Assembly (NCBI GenBank): GCA_037783415.1
Contig: JAZGTN010000027.1
Span: forward strand, 868,001 to 932,000
Length of the DNA stretch: 64,000 nucleotides
Direction: 5' to 3'
Source: Leptasterias polaris
Taxonomy: Eukaryota; Echinodermata; Asteroidea; Forcipulatida; Asteriidae
This document shows positions 39,601 through 46,817 of the stretch, piece after piece. Made by a program: the position numbers and the translations under genes. The first letter of the stretch is position 1. Each line of letters begins with the position of its first letter. The notes under the pieces were generated by a model. That model did not search any database. It saw nothing but the letters and a program-made list of their open reading frames with translations, and was not told the DNA's origin.

Positions 39601-41191
39601 GTACTTCTGGTTTAAAACCATGATACATGAAGTTGTAACCTGATGCATTTAAAATTCATGTAATGTGAGTTGCAAAATCATGTAATGTGAGTTGCAACTA
39701 CATTTGTTGTAGAATAGATCATGATTATTGCACCGACGTAACCAGTAACCTGACTGCATTTATTACACCAACATGTTTCCACTGACGTAACATGGGGTAA
39801 CCTTACCGAATTTATTACATCAACATGTTTCCACTGACGTAATATAGGGTAATCTTACATCAACATGTTTTTTTACAGGACTCCCCTCCACTGTGCGGCA
39901 TCGTGTAACAATGTGATCATGGTGCGTAACCTGGTGGAACATGGAGCTTGCATCTACGCGACCACCATCAGTGATAAGGAGACGGCAGCAGACAAGTGTG
40001 AGGAGGAGGAAGAAGGCTTCAAGATGTGCTCGCAGTATCTCTTTGGTAAGAAGATTGCATCCTTTCTAGAAGATATATCCATCTCTTGTGAAAGAAATTA
40101 TAATTTAGATGTGCCCCTTCAAGAGTAAAAACTGAAAGCAGTGTGCCTCTTAGAGGTTACAGTTTACTGTTTTACTTTTTACTGATTGTATACAGGGCCC
40201 CTAGGGATAGCAGTTGGAATACTGATAAGGCTACCCTGTCTAAATAGAACTGAAAATAAACAAATAAATAAATAACTAAATAAATACTTAGGGAGAAGGT
40301 GTCTGGGTTTCTTCTTCAATGGTTGGTCATACCTGGTTTGTTTAGTATTAGTATGTTTAACATGTACTTTTCTTGCTCTGTTTCATTCCAAACATTTCAA
40401 GTAATACGGGTCCAATATCATGGCTCTGCTTACAGCAGAATTCTTTACTTACTGCCCGGCATCGCTCATTTTACAAGGCGCCACAAGCAGTGCCATAAAA
40501 TTGAGCTATGCTGTCATGATTTCATTATGCTTCAGCTTTGTTCTACTTAACTTTTAGTGTAGATTGTTTTATCGATTGTGTCCTCTTATATTGCTCTGCA
40601 CCATAACAAAATTTAAGATTTTTGTTTATGTTTATGTTTTTGTTTACAGGTGTGCAGGAGAAGATGGGTATACTGAATGGTGGCCGCATGTTTGCTGTCT
40701 ACTCCTACACGGCAGACAAAGCGGATGAGCTGAGCTTTAAAGATGGAGATGAGCTGACGGTGATCCGGCGTGGGGATGAAGATGAATCAGAGTGGTGGTG
40801 GGGAAAGAAAGGCGACCAGTTGGGATACCTGCCCAGAAACCTATTTGGGGTAAGCAGAAAAATATGGTTCATGTTTTGTGCTTTGTTTGTTTTGTTATTG
40901 TGGTGGCTTTTATTAGTATTTTGAAGTGTAAAAAATATTGTTATTAAATTTTATTTTGAAAGCTTACTGATTATTAAGTTCATACTAGAACCGATTTTGT
41001 TTTCGTTCTGTGAAATATTTCCCCTGGAACAAAGTCAGGAACTGTCGAGCCTTTTTATTATAACAAAATTCAAAGAATTTCAACTAAAATCCTTTTGATT
41101 CAGAAGATGTTCACACAGTGTGTTTAACTTCTTGTTTTTGTTTTATTTCCTCCCTGTGCAGTTATTTCCACGTGTCAAGCCTCTCTTCTAA
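6566..41191 (+). CDS. TP53BP2: ASPP-family gene (TP53BP2/PPP1R13B-like), nine coding exons, 5' incomplete
   Basis: Joined coding exons: 6566-6609, 25599-25742, 31238-31367, 33665-33855, 34400-36673, 38510-38643, 39879-40045, 40650-40849, 41162-41191. They give 1103 codons plus stop, and every junction has AG/GT borders and matching phase. Domains in order (residue 1 = first whole codon here): linker 1-14, coiled coil about 20-230, Pro/Ser-rich region about 230-890, PP1-docking RVRF at 900-903, ankyrin repeats about 905-1028, SH3 about 1036-1094, short tail. Family knowledge: ASPP proteins bind protein phosphatase 1, p53-family proteins and RAS/junction partners through these modules, and act in apoptosis control and epithelial polarity. 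A single invertebrate gene would predate the vertebrate ASPP1/ASPP2/iASPP split; the coiled coil and long length fit ASPP1/2 rather than iASPP. The first exon here starts mid-codon, so the N-terminal ubiquitin-like domain is missing from the model. Orthology is very likely; the exact paralogue name is a convention. Confidence 0.93.
6896..7427. mobile_element. Inverted-repeat MITE, about 530 bp
   Basis: Ends are AGCCGTGTTCGCATTGGATT and, as inverse complement, AGCCCTGTTCGCATTGGACT. It is flanked by TAA on both sides (or an imperfect TTAA). The interior repeats GGTTAAxxTACC words. No coding capacity. Confidence 0.75.
7491..7800 (+). mobile_element. tRNA-Leu-derived SINE
   Basis: Head resembles a tRNA-Leu gene: GTGGCGGAGTGGTTGAGAGC (A box), a CTCGAGCTC anticodon-loop region and GGGTTCGAGTCCCA (B box). 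A body with GTAAAAGAACCCTGAAC follows and the 3' end is A/T-rich (AATAAAAATAATAAT). Two more copies lie in this window. Confidence 0.85.
9848..10935 (+). mobile_element. tRNA-like SINE split by a MITE
   Basis: The A-box part GGCTAGCTAAGTTGGTAGAG (9855-9874) stands before the MITE at 9885-10864. The B-box part GGTTGCATGTTCAAATCCTG stands directly after it. Removing the insert restores normal tRNA spacing. Confidence 0.65.
9885..10864. mobile_element. TTAA-flanked inverted-repeat element, 980 bp
   Basis: Begins TTAAAGTCACCTGG and ends CCAGGTGCCTTTAA. A second inverted pair lies inside: TGACGTCAATCGAGG at about 10040 and its complement at about 10686. No transposase frame; the 137-codon minus-strand frame has no known similarity. 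Confidence 0.75.
11582..11733. repeat. Long near-perfect palindrome, arms about 50 bp plus inner arms
   Basis: TTTTTAATGCTGACTTGAAA at the left reads as its complement at the right (TTTCAAGTCAGCATTAAAAA). The match continues through TTTACTTAAATCTAGTA. A second arm pair AAGTAGGACCTA/TAGGGCCTACTT lies at the centre. Confidence 0.85.
14153..14237 (+). repeat. Minisatellite, three units of 28-30 bp
   Basis: Unit TGTGTCAGTGTGTGGTGGAG + AAGCTGTC; the middle unit has one extra GT. Confidence 0.85.
15361..15642. mobile_element. TTAA-type MITE
   Basis: Begins TTAAAGGGCGTGTACAACAT and ends ATGTTGTACACACCCTTTAC, an inverted repeat with one base changed in the 3' TTAA. The 3' half (GACCGATTGAGCTTAAACTT, TTTCACAGGTTTGTTATTTC) is shared with 57037-57420. 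Confidence 0.75.
15708..15856. mobile_element. AGACCCCTTGCAT MITE, copy 1
   Basis: Ends AGACCCCTTGCATAA and ATGCAAGGGGTCT form terminal inverted repeats about 150 bp apart. The interior (TGAGGGCGCT, GACCTCA) is the reverse complement of the copy at 23158. Confidence 0.8.
16550..17798. mobile_element. GCGTTCAGAC inverted-repeat element(s)
   Basis: GCGTTCAGACAGCTCGAAGT at 16550 and GCGTTCAGACACACGAAGTT at 17724 are two left-type ends. GTGTCTGAACG at 17788-17798 is the right end. The interior has many GTTAAACCCG words in both orientations and an inverted repeat at 17101-17170. It is either one 1.25-kb element with an internal end or a large element beside a 75-bp one. Confidence 0.5.
17101..17170. 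repeat. Inverted repeat with 20-bp arms
   Basis: ATAACAAATTTTCCTATTGG at the left and CCAATAGGAAAACTTGTTAT at the right, spacer about 27 bp. Confidence 0.8.
18008..18150 (+). repeat. CAGTTCTTTTCAGAAC / ATGGTGTTACCGCAAAC repeat
   Basis: Contains CAGTTCTTTTCAGAACTAAT and later ATGGTGTTACCGCAAACCAA. The same pair of words recurs at 22588-22690. Confidence 0.6.
18778..18825 (+). repeat. Short tandem repeat, 18-bp unit
   Basis: TCTGTCTTGTCTGGGC occurs twice followed by a partial unit (GGCTCTGTTTCC). Confidence 0.75.
20903..20971 (+). CDS. Candidate alternative first coding exon of ASPP (speculative)
   Basis: Inside the large intron, an ATG in a good start context (G at -3 and +4) opens 23 codons ([20 protein letters not shown] and three more) and runs to CTG followed by GTGAGT, a consensus donor. 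The frame ends in phase 0, which fits the coiled-coil exon at 25599. Spliced, it would give an ASPP form without the ubiquitin-like domain, an arrangement known for vertebrate ASPP2. The open frame extends upstream to an ATG at 20786. No homology was recognised. Confidence 0.25.
22369..22577. mobile_element. TAGACGATGT inverted-repeat MITE, copy 1
   Basis: Left end TAGACGATGTAACCTCTG, right end CAGAGGTCACATCGTCTA, about 209 bp. The interior is GC-richer than its surroundings. Confidence 0.75.
22588..22915 (+). repeat. Two adjacent copies of the CAGTTCTTTTCAGAAC repeat
   Basis: First unit 22588-22690 (CCAGTTCTTTTCAGAACCAC, ATGGTGTTACCGCAAACC, ACTTGATTACCAGACAA). Second, diverged unit 22808-22915 (CCAGTCCTTTTCCACCAC, AGAGGGATTATTTTGG, ACTAGAGGACTAGACAA). 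Confidence 0.6.
23158..23306. mobile_element. AGACCCCTTGCAT MITE, copy 2
   Basis: Ends AGACCCCTTGCATATGAC and GTTATGCAAGGGGTCT; 149 bp like copy 1 but opposite in orientation. A degenerate relative lies at about 44135-44275. Confidence 0.8.
23549..24170 (+). mobile_element. tRNA-Leu-derived SINE with internal minisatellite
   Basis: Same head as 7491 (GCGGAGCGGTTAAGAGCACC, CTCAAGCTC, GAGTTCCGGTCGTGGCAC). The body continues with GGGACATAAAAGCTGTAGGT and is expanded by the tandem array at 23786-24052. It ends in an A-rich tail near 24145. The CAA anticodon-like triplet supports a Leu origin. Confidence 0.85.
23786..24052 (+). repeat. Palindromic minisatellite, 11 units of 24-25 bp
   Basis: Unit GTGGAAGAGTAGGGG + TTAACCCCC. 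The first two units have TATGGG, the rest TAGGGG. Some units carry an extra G at the junction (CCCCCGGTGG), alternating near the 3' end. Each unit contains the palindrome GGGGTTAACCCC. It lies within the SINE body. Confidence 0.9.
24950..25050 (-). mobile_element. tRNA-like SINE fragment, minus strand
   Basis: On the minus strand GGTTCGAATCCCACC is a perfect RNA polymerase III B box, preceded by an A-box-like TAGCTACCAAGC region. It is not a foldable tRNA gene. Confidence 0.5.
25599..25742 (+). CDS. TP53BP2: ASPP exon b: start of coiled coil
   Basis: A pyrimidine tract and TCCTCAG precede the exon and GTGAG follows it. It reads 48 codons in phase 0, starting [15 protein letters not shown] and ending in a Gln/Lys-rich helix. 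It aligns closely with the ASPP1/2 segment beginning DLTLAELQEMASRQ. An internal Met (25623) lies where shorter vertebrate ASPP2 isoforms are thought to start. Confidence 0.93.
28586..29165 (+). repeat. Old dispersed repeat interrupted by the hAT-like MITE
   Basis: CAGGCCTGGTACATGTAG at the left and GCCTCTATATGAAG at the right correspond to the uninterrupted copy at about 22997-23140 (CAGGCCTGATACATGTACG to GCCTCTATATAAAG). Related sequence occurs near 11290-11560 and 33430-33610. Confidence 0.6.
28671..29075. mobile_element. hAT-like MITE, 405 bp
   Basis: Perfect 16-bp ends CAGGCATGCAACTCTT and AAGAGTTGCATGCCTG. TATATTT stands directly on both sides as target duplication. CAGG...CCTG ends and a duplication of this size suggest hAT. 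It sits inside an older dispersed repeat (28586-29165). Confidence 0.82.
31238..31367 (+). CDS. TP53BP2: ASPP exon c: coiled coil
   Basis: Acceptor TTTTCAATAG, donor GTAAGT. The exon reads 43 codons plus one base, starting [16 protein letters not shown], with charged heptad-like spacing typical of a coiled coil. It continues the ASPP2 helix (family pattern EAKLKKVRALKG versus [12 protein letters not shown] here). It leaves one base to be completed by the next exon. Confidence 0.93.
31368..33664 (+). other. ASPP intron with TTAA MITE
   Basis: Holds a TTAA-flanked MITE at 31633-32008 and an old GGGCACCAAGGCC-type repeat at about 33430-33610. The remainder is AT-rich with an ATT microsatellite and T run near 32960-32995. 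Confidence 0.7.
31633..32008 (-). mobile_element. TTAA-type MITE, copy in ASPP intron
   Basis: Starts TTAAAGGCACTGAACACG and ends CGTGTACAGTGCCTTTAA. It is the opposite orientation of 57037-57420, with shared words such as AACAGCTCTCCGTTGCTCGT. Confidence 0.85.
33665..33855 (+). CDS. TP53BP2: ASPP exon d: coiled coil
   Basis: Acceptor CAAACAG, donor GTGAG. After completing a split Ser codon it reads 63 codons including [20 protein letters not shown], almost identical in pattern to the ASPP2 stretch QRELVLAVSKVEELTRQLE. It ends in phase 0 after LDKLRKELL, the counterpart of LDRLYKEL. Confidence 0.94.
33856..34399 (+). other. ASPP intron, unremarkable
   Basis: 544-nt intron. Around 34020-34120 there is a weak resemblance to the TTTCATAGAGC repeat (AGCTGCTTAAATTAG, CAGCTTTATGAAGTTGG). 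Nothing else seen. Confidence 0.6.
34400..36673 (+). CDS. TP53BP2: ASPP exon e: 758-codon exon, coiled-coil end, Pro/Ser-rich region, PP1 motif
   Basis: Acceptor TTCTTTCAG, donor GTGAGT, phase 0 at both ends. The first 55 codons finish the coiled coil ([23 protein letters not shown], as in ASPP2). The next 600 or so are low-complexity and rich in Pro, Ser, Gln, Asn and Arg, with a possible SH3 ligand of five prolines and Arg near residue 540. Near residue 785 is PRPLKKRLS, matching the conserved ASPP PRPLKKRSS block. The 3' end encodes RVRF at 36590-36601 followed by [18 protein letters not shown], the hallmark ASPP start of the ankyrin module. This length is normally split over several exons in vertebrates. 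Long overlapping reading frames inside it are compositional shadows. Confidence 0.95.
36674..38509 (+). other. ASPP intron, unremarkable
   Basis: AT-rich intron with no recognised exon or clear element. Confidence 0.6.
38510..38643 (+). CDS. TP53BP2: ASPP exon f: ankyrin repeats
   Basis: Acceptor TTTTCTCCAG, donor GTAAGT. It reads [20 protein letters not shown] and onward to DSDG plus a split Trp codon. The ITALHNA and GVDVN blocks are ankyrin signatures and align with ASPP2 ([25 protein letters not shown]). It forms part of the p53/PP1-binding surface in characterised relatives. Confidence 0.96.
39656..39699 (+). repeat. Two-unit 22-bp tandem repeat
   Basis: TCATGTAATGTGAGTTGCAA occurs twice, in the intron before the second ankyrin exon. 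Confidence 0.8.
39731..39878 (+). repeat. Three-unit, about 50-bp tandem repeat that ends in a splice acceptor
   Basis: Units contain ACTGACGTAA, GGTAACC and ATTACATCAACATGTTTCC. The third is shortened and its end has become CATGTTTTTTTACAG, the acceptor of the exon at 39879. Confidence 0.8.
39879..40045 (+). CDS. TP53BP2: ASPP exon g: ankyrin repeats
   Basis: Acceptor TTTTTTTACAG, donor GTAAG. After completing Trp it reads [12 protein letters not shown], then [27 protein letters not shown] and CSQYLFG, matching ASPP2 block for block. Its acceptor is the end of a three-unit tandem repeat in the preceding intron (39731-39878). Confidence 0.96.
40046..40649 (+). other. ASPP intron with MITE remnant
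   Basis: Contains a MITE-like copy at 40408-40505 (ATCATGGCTCTGCTTAC start), the same subfamily as 6116-6238. Nothing else seen. Confidence 0.55.
40408..40505. mobile_element. Palindromic MITE, TTTCATGGCTCTGCTTAC subfamily, copy 2
   Basis: GGGTCCAATATCATGGCTCT left, GCAGTGCCATAAAATTG right, in an ASPP intron. Confidence 0.6.
40650..40849 (+). CDS. TP53BP2: ASPP exon h: SH3 domain
   Basis: Acceptor TTGTTTACAG, donor GTAAGC. It reads [19 protein letters not shown], then an SH3 fold with [15 protein letters not shown], the Trp-rich ESEWWWGK and GYLPRNLFG. The WWW and YxPRNLxG features match ASPP2 (IEWWWARLND, GYVPRNLLG). In vertebrate ASPP2 this SH3 contributes to p53 and other client binding. 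Confidence 0.96.
40850..41161 (+). other. Last ASPP intron, unremarkable
   Basis: 312-nt AT-rich intron with a good pyrimidine tract before the acceptor. No element seen. Confidence 0.7.
41162..41191 (+). CDS. TP53BP2: ASPP last coding exon: C-terminal tail
   Basis: Acceptor CCTCCCTGTGCAG, phase 0. It reads LFPRVKPLF then TAA (41189-41191). Vertebrate ASPP2 continues LYPRIKPRQ at the same place, so the tail is correct but a few residues shorter. Confidence 0.9.
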   Translation, partial: LFPRVKPLF

Positions 41192-41484
41192 TGGAAGTCT
41201 CTGCTGGCAACCTTTCTTTTTGCAGCCACATGTTTGTAAATACAAGGTCCCATGTTGGGACCTAGAATTAACCTTTCTACCAAATCATAAAATAATTGAA
41301 TGATAGCCACACTCACCTTCACTTCGAAGGAGTCTCAAAGTTATCTACTTTTGTAAAATTCTTTACTAAAAGTTACACTTGTCAGGAGTTCCTCCCTTTC
41401 GAATTTGTATTTTCAAAATTTCTGCTGTCTCATTCTCATGAAATAGATATTTCATAAGATTCATGTTCCAGTATCTCTCCCTCA

Positions 41485-41985
41485 GGGCCCCATTACATTG
41501 GGCTGACAATATTTGCTTAATGATTTTCTGCAAAGCGAAAGTAAGCAAGAATGCAGTCACAATTTGGTACATGTGTCAGGGTCTTTTGGATGGTTGCCTA
41601 TGCACATTTGTTTTGTGCTTTGCTAATTTTCAAGCTGAAACAGTTCTGTGAAATTGGGCCTATTTTCATAGAGTTGCTTAAGCAGAAATATTGCTTTGAA
41701 ATAATTCTGCTTAGCAAAAATAAGCCTTATAACAGTCACACATGTGTTATGTACTTTCCTGCTTAAGCATCTCTATAAAATTGCTCCTAGGGACCAATCT
41801 CATATAACTGCTTAAGCACAAAAAGTAGCTTGGACACAAAATAATTGTACTTACCAGAATAAGGATCGCTGCCAAAATAACATGTCACATGTACCATTTG
41901 TGACTGGTTTCCAGCTCATTTTTGCTTAGCAGAAAATTGTTAAGCAATGTTTCTTGCTTAAGCAGCTCTATGAAATTATGCCCAG
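41485..41985. mobile_element. Cluster of three palindromic MITEs
   Basis: Units at about 41485-41660, 41655-41795 and 41789-41985 abut or overlap by a few bases. Each has TTTCATAGAG- or CTCATATAAC-type left ends and AGCTCTATGAAATT-type right ends. They start about 290 nt after the ASPP stop. Confidence 0.75.
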
Positions 41986-42494
41986 GTCCTATTCTCTTAG
42001 TACTGTCAAAGTATTGATGGTTTTGTGCAACCCATAGTTACCAATGTCATTTTTTAACATGGAGGGAGGGGCTCATTTCACAAGAAGGTGTTTATCATGT
42101 GACTCCGTAAAAACTCCACTAGTTGAAACACATTGAGCTTGATGCACGGTATACCGTCAAAACTCCCTATTGATACAGCATTCTGCTAGATCCCTGGAAC
42201 TGTATTGAAGAATCACCCACAAGTTTTCTTGTGAATGCTATAGAAAACTGAGTTGTAATAAGCCGTTTGCGAGTAACTTTGCAAAAGCTTGCCCCACATT
42301 ATGTGAAGTGGTAACACTACACTGGATTTAATCTGCGAAATTCAAATTCTGCATTCATGTGTGACTGGGCAAGGCATTGTACCAGACATCGTCCAAACGC
42401 AACTCGGGCCATGTCTGAGTTGGGCTAAGACTGCGGCTGTTGCTATGCTAAGGGTACTGCTATTGGCATCCTGTGCTTCAATGCTTGTTCACCA

Positions 42495-42650
42495 GGGCCC
42501 AATTTCATAGAGCTGCTTAAGCACAAAAAGTAGCTATAAGCACAACAACATTATCATTCCAGAATAAGGTTACCAGCCAAACTATACCATGTCACATGTA
42601 ACATCTGTAAGCAAGATTTTCTGCTTAGGCAGCTCTATAAAATGGGTCCT
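42495..42650. mobile_element. GGGCCCAATTTCATAGAGC palindromic MITE
   Basis: GGGCCCAATTTCATAGAGCT left, GCAGCTCTATAAAATGGGTC right, body AAGCACAAAAAGTAGCTATA. Confidence 0.8.
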
Positions 42651-43199
42651 GATTTTAAATGGCCCGTTGACACAAATACAGGAATACCAAGTATTTTAGT
42701 CAAGCACTAAACACGGTTGTTGCTGTTCATGTTGTAAAAACATCTTCACGTTTGTTCTGATGGGATTATTTTTAACATTCGCATTAGAACTAAAAAGTCG
42801 TCACCAATGTTTATTCATCTTAGATGTATTGCAAAGACACCAGTTGTAATAGGTCAGACACTAGGTGTAAGAAATAATTTGGTATTCCACAGGCAGTGAT
42901 GTCTTCATTAAACTCGGCATGTTTCCTAGTAGGACTGTTAATTAACAAAACCATAGATTTTAGATTCACTACATGGTTAATAAATGCACGGGTTTTGTAT
43001 TTTTCAAAATATTGCTCTTTAATTAAATTTGTCTACCTGATATAACAAAATGTCAGTTGAGATGTGTGGTGAAACTTAACTACCGTCCATTAAAAGTGTG
43101 TTTGTGACTGCTTCCTGAGAGACAACTTTCTTGTCATATCTGTAATTAAACATGATAATTCAAATAACTGTTGGTCATTCCAAAATAATGTGTGAGATA

Positions 43200-43205
43200 A
43201 ATAAA
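43200..43205 (+). promoter_or_regulatory. Possible ASPP poly(A) signal
   Basis: The first clear AATAAA after the ASPP stop, 2.0 kb downstream and beyond four MITE copies. A second lies at 44818-44823. Neither is supported by more than the hexamer. Confidence 0.25.
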
Positions 43206-45486
43206 TGTATGGGAATTGGTTTGTATCTGTGTTTTGATGTGGTTTCAATCCACACAAAAACTTTGTTGTCACCAATCGCTGCTCCGGGAGAATCTTTTTG
43301 CTTTTTATCTCAAAGAGAAATCTTATGAGGTTAATGCTTCACATTCAAGAATTAAAAACGAAAAGAAAAAGAGAAAAAAAGAAAAAGGAAAAAAACCCTA
43401 AACAATACAATGGGATAACACAAGACAGATATTCTCCATGATGCACGTTTAACAACAAATTATTCTTTTCGGCAAAATGAATTGCTTAAAAATTCACACA
43501 CTGAGACCTGTTCGAAATTGTATTGAAAATATTGTAAAATACTGTGTTTATTTCAGTTCAGATGAAAGTATTGTACTAAGATGAATAGAGTACAGTTTGA
43601 ACACTAAGATTAAACCTGATTGTTGTAAATTTATATTATATTTTTACGAGAGAAATGTATTAATAGGTACTCTGCTGACTGTATTCACTCTAAATACCAA
43701 AGCTGTATTCAATTTGAGTTGTATTATACATTATTAAGTAATTAACTGAAAGATTTACTGTAATTGATTAATTTTGACTGATTTCAAAATGGAATTAGGT
43801 ACTTATCTAACATTCATTCCAATATTGAATGCTCACTTTGCACAATGAAATATTCAGCGGACTGGATGGTAATTTTTTCTAATAACATGTACAGTACTTA
43901 TCTAAGCTTTAACTCTTTTTGGGGGATGGTTTTTGATACATTTTTGTTACATCTCAAATGCATATTGATCAAGTGGATCTTAATCATTTACCATTTGACT
44001 GTCAAAATCTGTTTTCATTGAATTGTTTCACATTTGTAACATTAAACAAATGATCACGAATAGACTGGGTATTACAAACATTCTTTGTAGAAAGCGTCAT
44101 ACCCAGAAGGTGATTGTAAAAAATCAAGAATATCAATAGACCTTATGCACTTGATGTCATTTGAGTGGGGCGACCTCGGCTAGAGGTCAAAAGAAAGTTA
44201 CTCATTGGCTCATCCTGTGCGCCGCACATACATAGATGTGCATTTTTCAGTTTTGATCAATTTTTGTACCTCTATAAAGATGGTGGCATTTTGATGTCAA
44301 TGCATAAGGACCATTTAGAGAGTCTTGATGATTGTTTTCAGTTATTAAGTGTTTAAAGAATACAACAGAGCAAAATTTAAACAGCATCAGACTTTCCTCT
44401 GAAAGACAGTTAACCCTCCCACTCTCATATAAAAAAATTTCCAGCGTGTTGACCAACCATATGAAACCATTTAACTGCACAGGACTTCTGTGCATACAAT
44501 GTACATGTACGCAGATACATTCATCACATGATATCATATTGCAGGCTGGCTTAGTGACTCTATCATTCGAAACCTGATGACGTTGAATGGTAAGACAGTA
44601 GGAGGCCTAAGTAATTTTGTCACTATTAATGCTAATTTATGGTCGGCATATTTGGGTCAATTTTATGAGCTCAAACAGGAATCCTGGAAAATAAGGTTTA
44701 ATGTGGTTGTTTCAACTAAGGTACACATGATTTTCAAATGTGTGTGTTAATTGTTGCTATGAATTAAAGTGTATATGCAACTCATTGAGCTAGCATTTCC
44801 CATAATCCCTCTTTGTAAATAAAATGTTATTATGGTGTACATAAGTAATGTATTCAAGTATCAACATACCTTGTGCTTTAAATACATTTTCTTCTGTGTT
44901 CAAACACTTCGGAGAGAGCTTTTGATCCTACCAGATTTTATTTATATTTATTTAGATTGATGAAGTATAACTGTTGTAATATTGTAATAACCTTTTTTTA
45001 AAGTTACGGTTTCGCCTTTTGTGTATTTTGTTAGATAATTTATTTATCGGTAAGTGTAGGTAGCTAATGGAAGTATATCTCTTGGATGTTGGCCTCTCCA
45101 TATTTTTTTTTCTTCATTTTAACGGTAGGTTTCTGTAGATGGATATTATGGATGGAGTCAATGTAATAAAAGTGGTTATTGGCTAACCTGTATTAGACAT
45201 GCTTGTGTAGAAGTGTCACATTCATTCATTGTTGGCGAAAAACTTTGAAAAGCGTTTTACCTAAATGTATATATACACAGTATTTTTGGAAACACAAATT
45301 GTTTGGGAAATTAAATGAAGATTAGTTGGGTAGGGTACAGTATTTTGTGAGAGGGAAATTTCTGGGAGGGAAGTTGTAAACGTTGTAAATGAAACTTGTT
45401 CAATGACCTTTGTAAATTTTGTTGCAGTACTTACACATGCTTTTGCAACAGTTTCAACAATGATGGTTATTGCTATTATCTCTTTA

Positions 45487-45890
45487 GGCCATGTCTGAAT
45501 TGATGGCTTTGGCTGTGGCTACGGCCGGATTGCCGAATGGTCCTATAGACCTTTCCATTGTTGATAAACAAAGTGCGCCGGTTGGCATGGACGGCAGAAT
45601 GTTAGCAAAACATTAAATCATGTTAAAAAATGTGACCAAATTCAACATTTTCTGTAAAGATTCATGAACTGAAATACTTTTCATGATTGGTTGATTTGTT
45701 TCCAACAAATTCAGCACTATTTTTTAATATTTGTGTAACATTGCTAGAAATTTTGGCTATCTTTTTTTGATTTGCAGTTGCGGTTTTCCCTAGTTTTCAA
45801 ACCTCGGTTGGCAAAAACTCGGGCTGTGACGTTGCAATAGAAAGCCAACAGCTATAGCCTTAGCCAAAGTCGCTTGATTCAGACGCTTCA
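45487..45890. mobile_element. GTCTGAAT inverted-repeat element, about 400 bp
   Basis: Left GTCTGAATTGATGGCTTTGG and right (as complement) GTCTGAATCAAGCGACTTTGG. Fragments with GTCTGAGTTGGGC occur near 42412. Confidence 0.65.
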
Positions 45891-46091
45891 TTTCACGTCA
45901 CTTCTCAACACTTGATATGAAAACTCTAAAGTTCATTGCACAGGACAAAAAAGGAAACGATTGCAAAATGTGTAGAGAGCAAGGCTGAGGAGAGAATCAA
46001 AATCCCAATTGACCCCTTACACGCCTCCTGCATGCCACGTCACATGAGGTGACTGTGCCACGCTCACTATTTTGGGAGACAACAGGTGGCA

Positions 46092-46290
46092 ACAGCGTTC
46101 TCCGTTAACAGTGACCTGCTGGACAAATGCCAGTTAAAACACCCGAGGACCAGTCAAAATACACTCCAAGTGGTCCAGCTGGCTAGTTCAGTGTTCAAAA
46201 GCATCCCTATTTAACATGAATGATAGACTATTGAAAAAGCTGACTGACCAGTGAAATGAAAACCTAACTGGTCCTGCTGACTGTCACTGA
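46092..46290 (+). repeat. Dispersed repeat, copy 1
   Basis: GCGTTCTCCGTTAACAGTGA, CTCCAAGTGGTC, CAGTGAAATGAAAACCTAAC and TGGTCCTGCTGA are shared in order with 63428-63570. Confidence 0.7.
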
Positions 46291-46767
46291 AAAAGTCAAG
46301 GGCAAACCCTGTAAGCACGTAAACACACACACACGTACAGTTCACACTACACTGTATAACATACAGGGACATTGATCTTTGGTCAATAACCAAAAGGTTC
46401 AACTTAGCCTTACCAGAAAAAGACAAAATAACAACATAACAATTCAGTCAAACTGGTGGAAAAGACAAATAAACACCCCTTATGAGAATCCCCCCCCCCC
46501 AAAAAAAAGCAAACAAAGAAACAAATGCAAATGTAAGTTTGAACCTTAGTTGGGTCAAGGAGAAGAACGTTATGTTGTTTAGGTGTGAAACAAACTTCAT
46601 GATTTCCGCAAGAACAGTACACTGTAAAAACAGATTACTTTATGAGGAACAATAATTAATTGTCTAAATTTTAAAACAAATGTTATTAGCAGACGACATT
46701 GTAATTTCTTCACCGGCCGCTTGGGTTAGCGCCCTCTCTTGTCAGTATTTCAATCACACAGCACGAA

Positions 46768-46817
46768 CCAATCAGATGCAGGAATCTCCAACCATGCAAG
46801 AACGCGATCGTTTTGAA
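46768..46817 (+). promoter_or_regulatory. Possible CCAAT + CHR-like promoter of the RhoGAP gene
   Basis: CCAATCAG (NF-Y type) at 46768-46775 is followed by TTTGAA (cell-cycle homology region type) at 46812-46817. They lie about 120-170 nt before the start codon. CCAAT plus CHR is the known layout of G2/M-expressed promoters, and human ARHGAP11A is a G2/M gene. Both motifs are short, so this is inference. Confidence 0.3.

Larger units (their letters stand above)
38644..39878 (+). other. ASPP intron ending in tandem repeats
   Basis: A GT/GGG-rich stretch at 38730-38815, a doubled 22-bp unit at 39656-39699 and a three-unit repeat of about 50 bp at 39731-39878 that runs into the splice acceptor. 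Confidence 0.7.
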
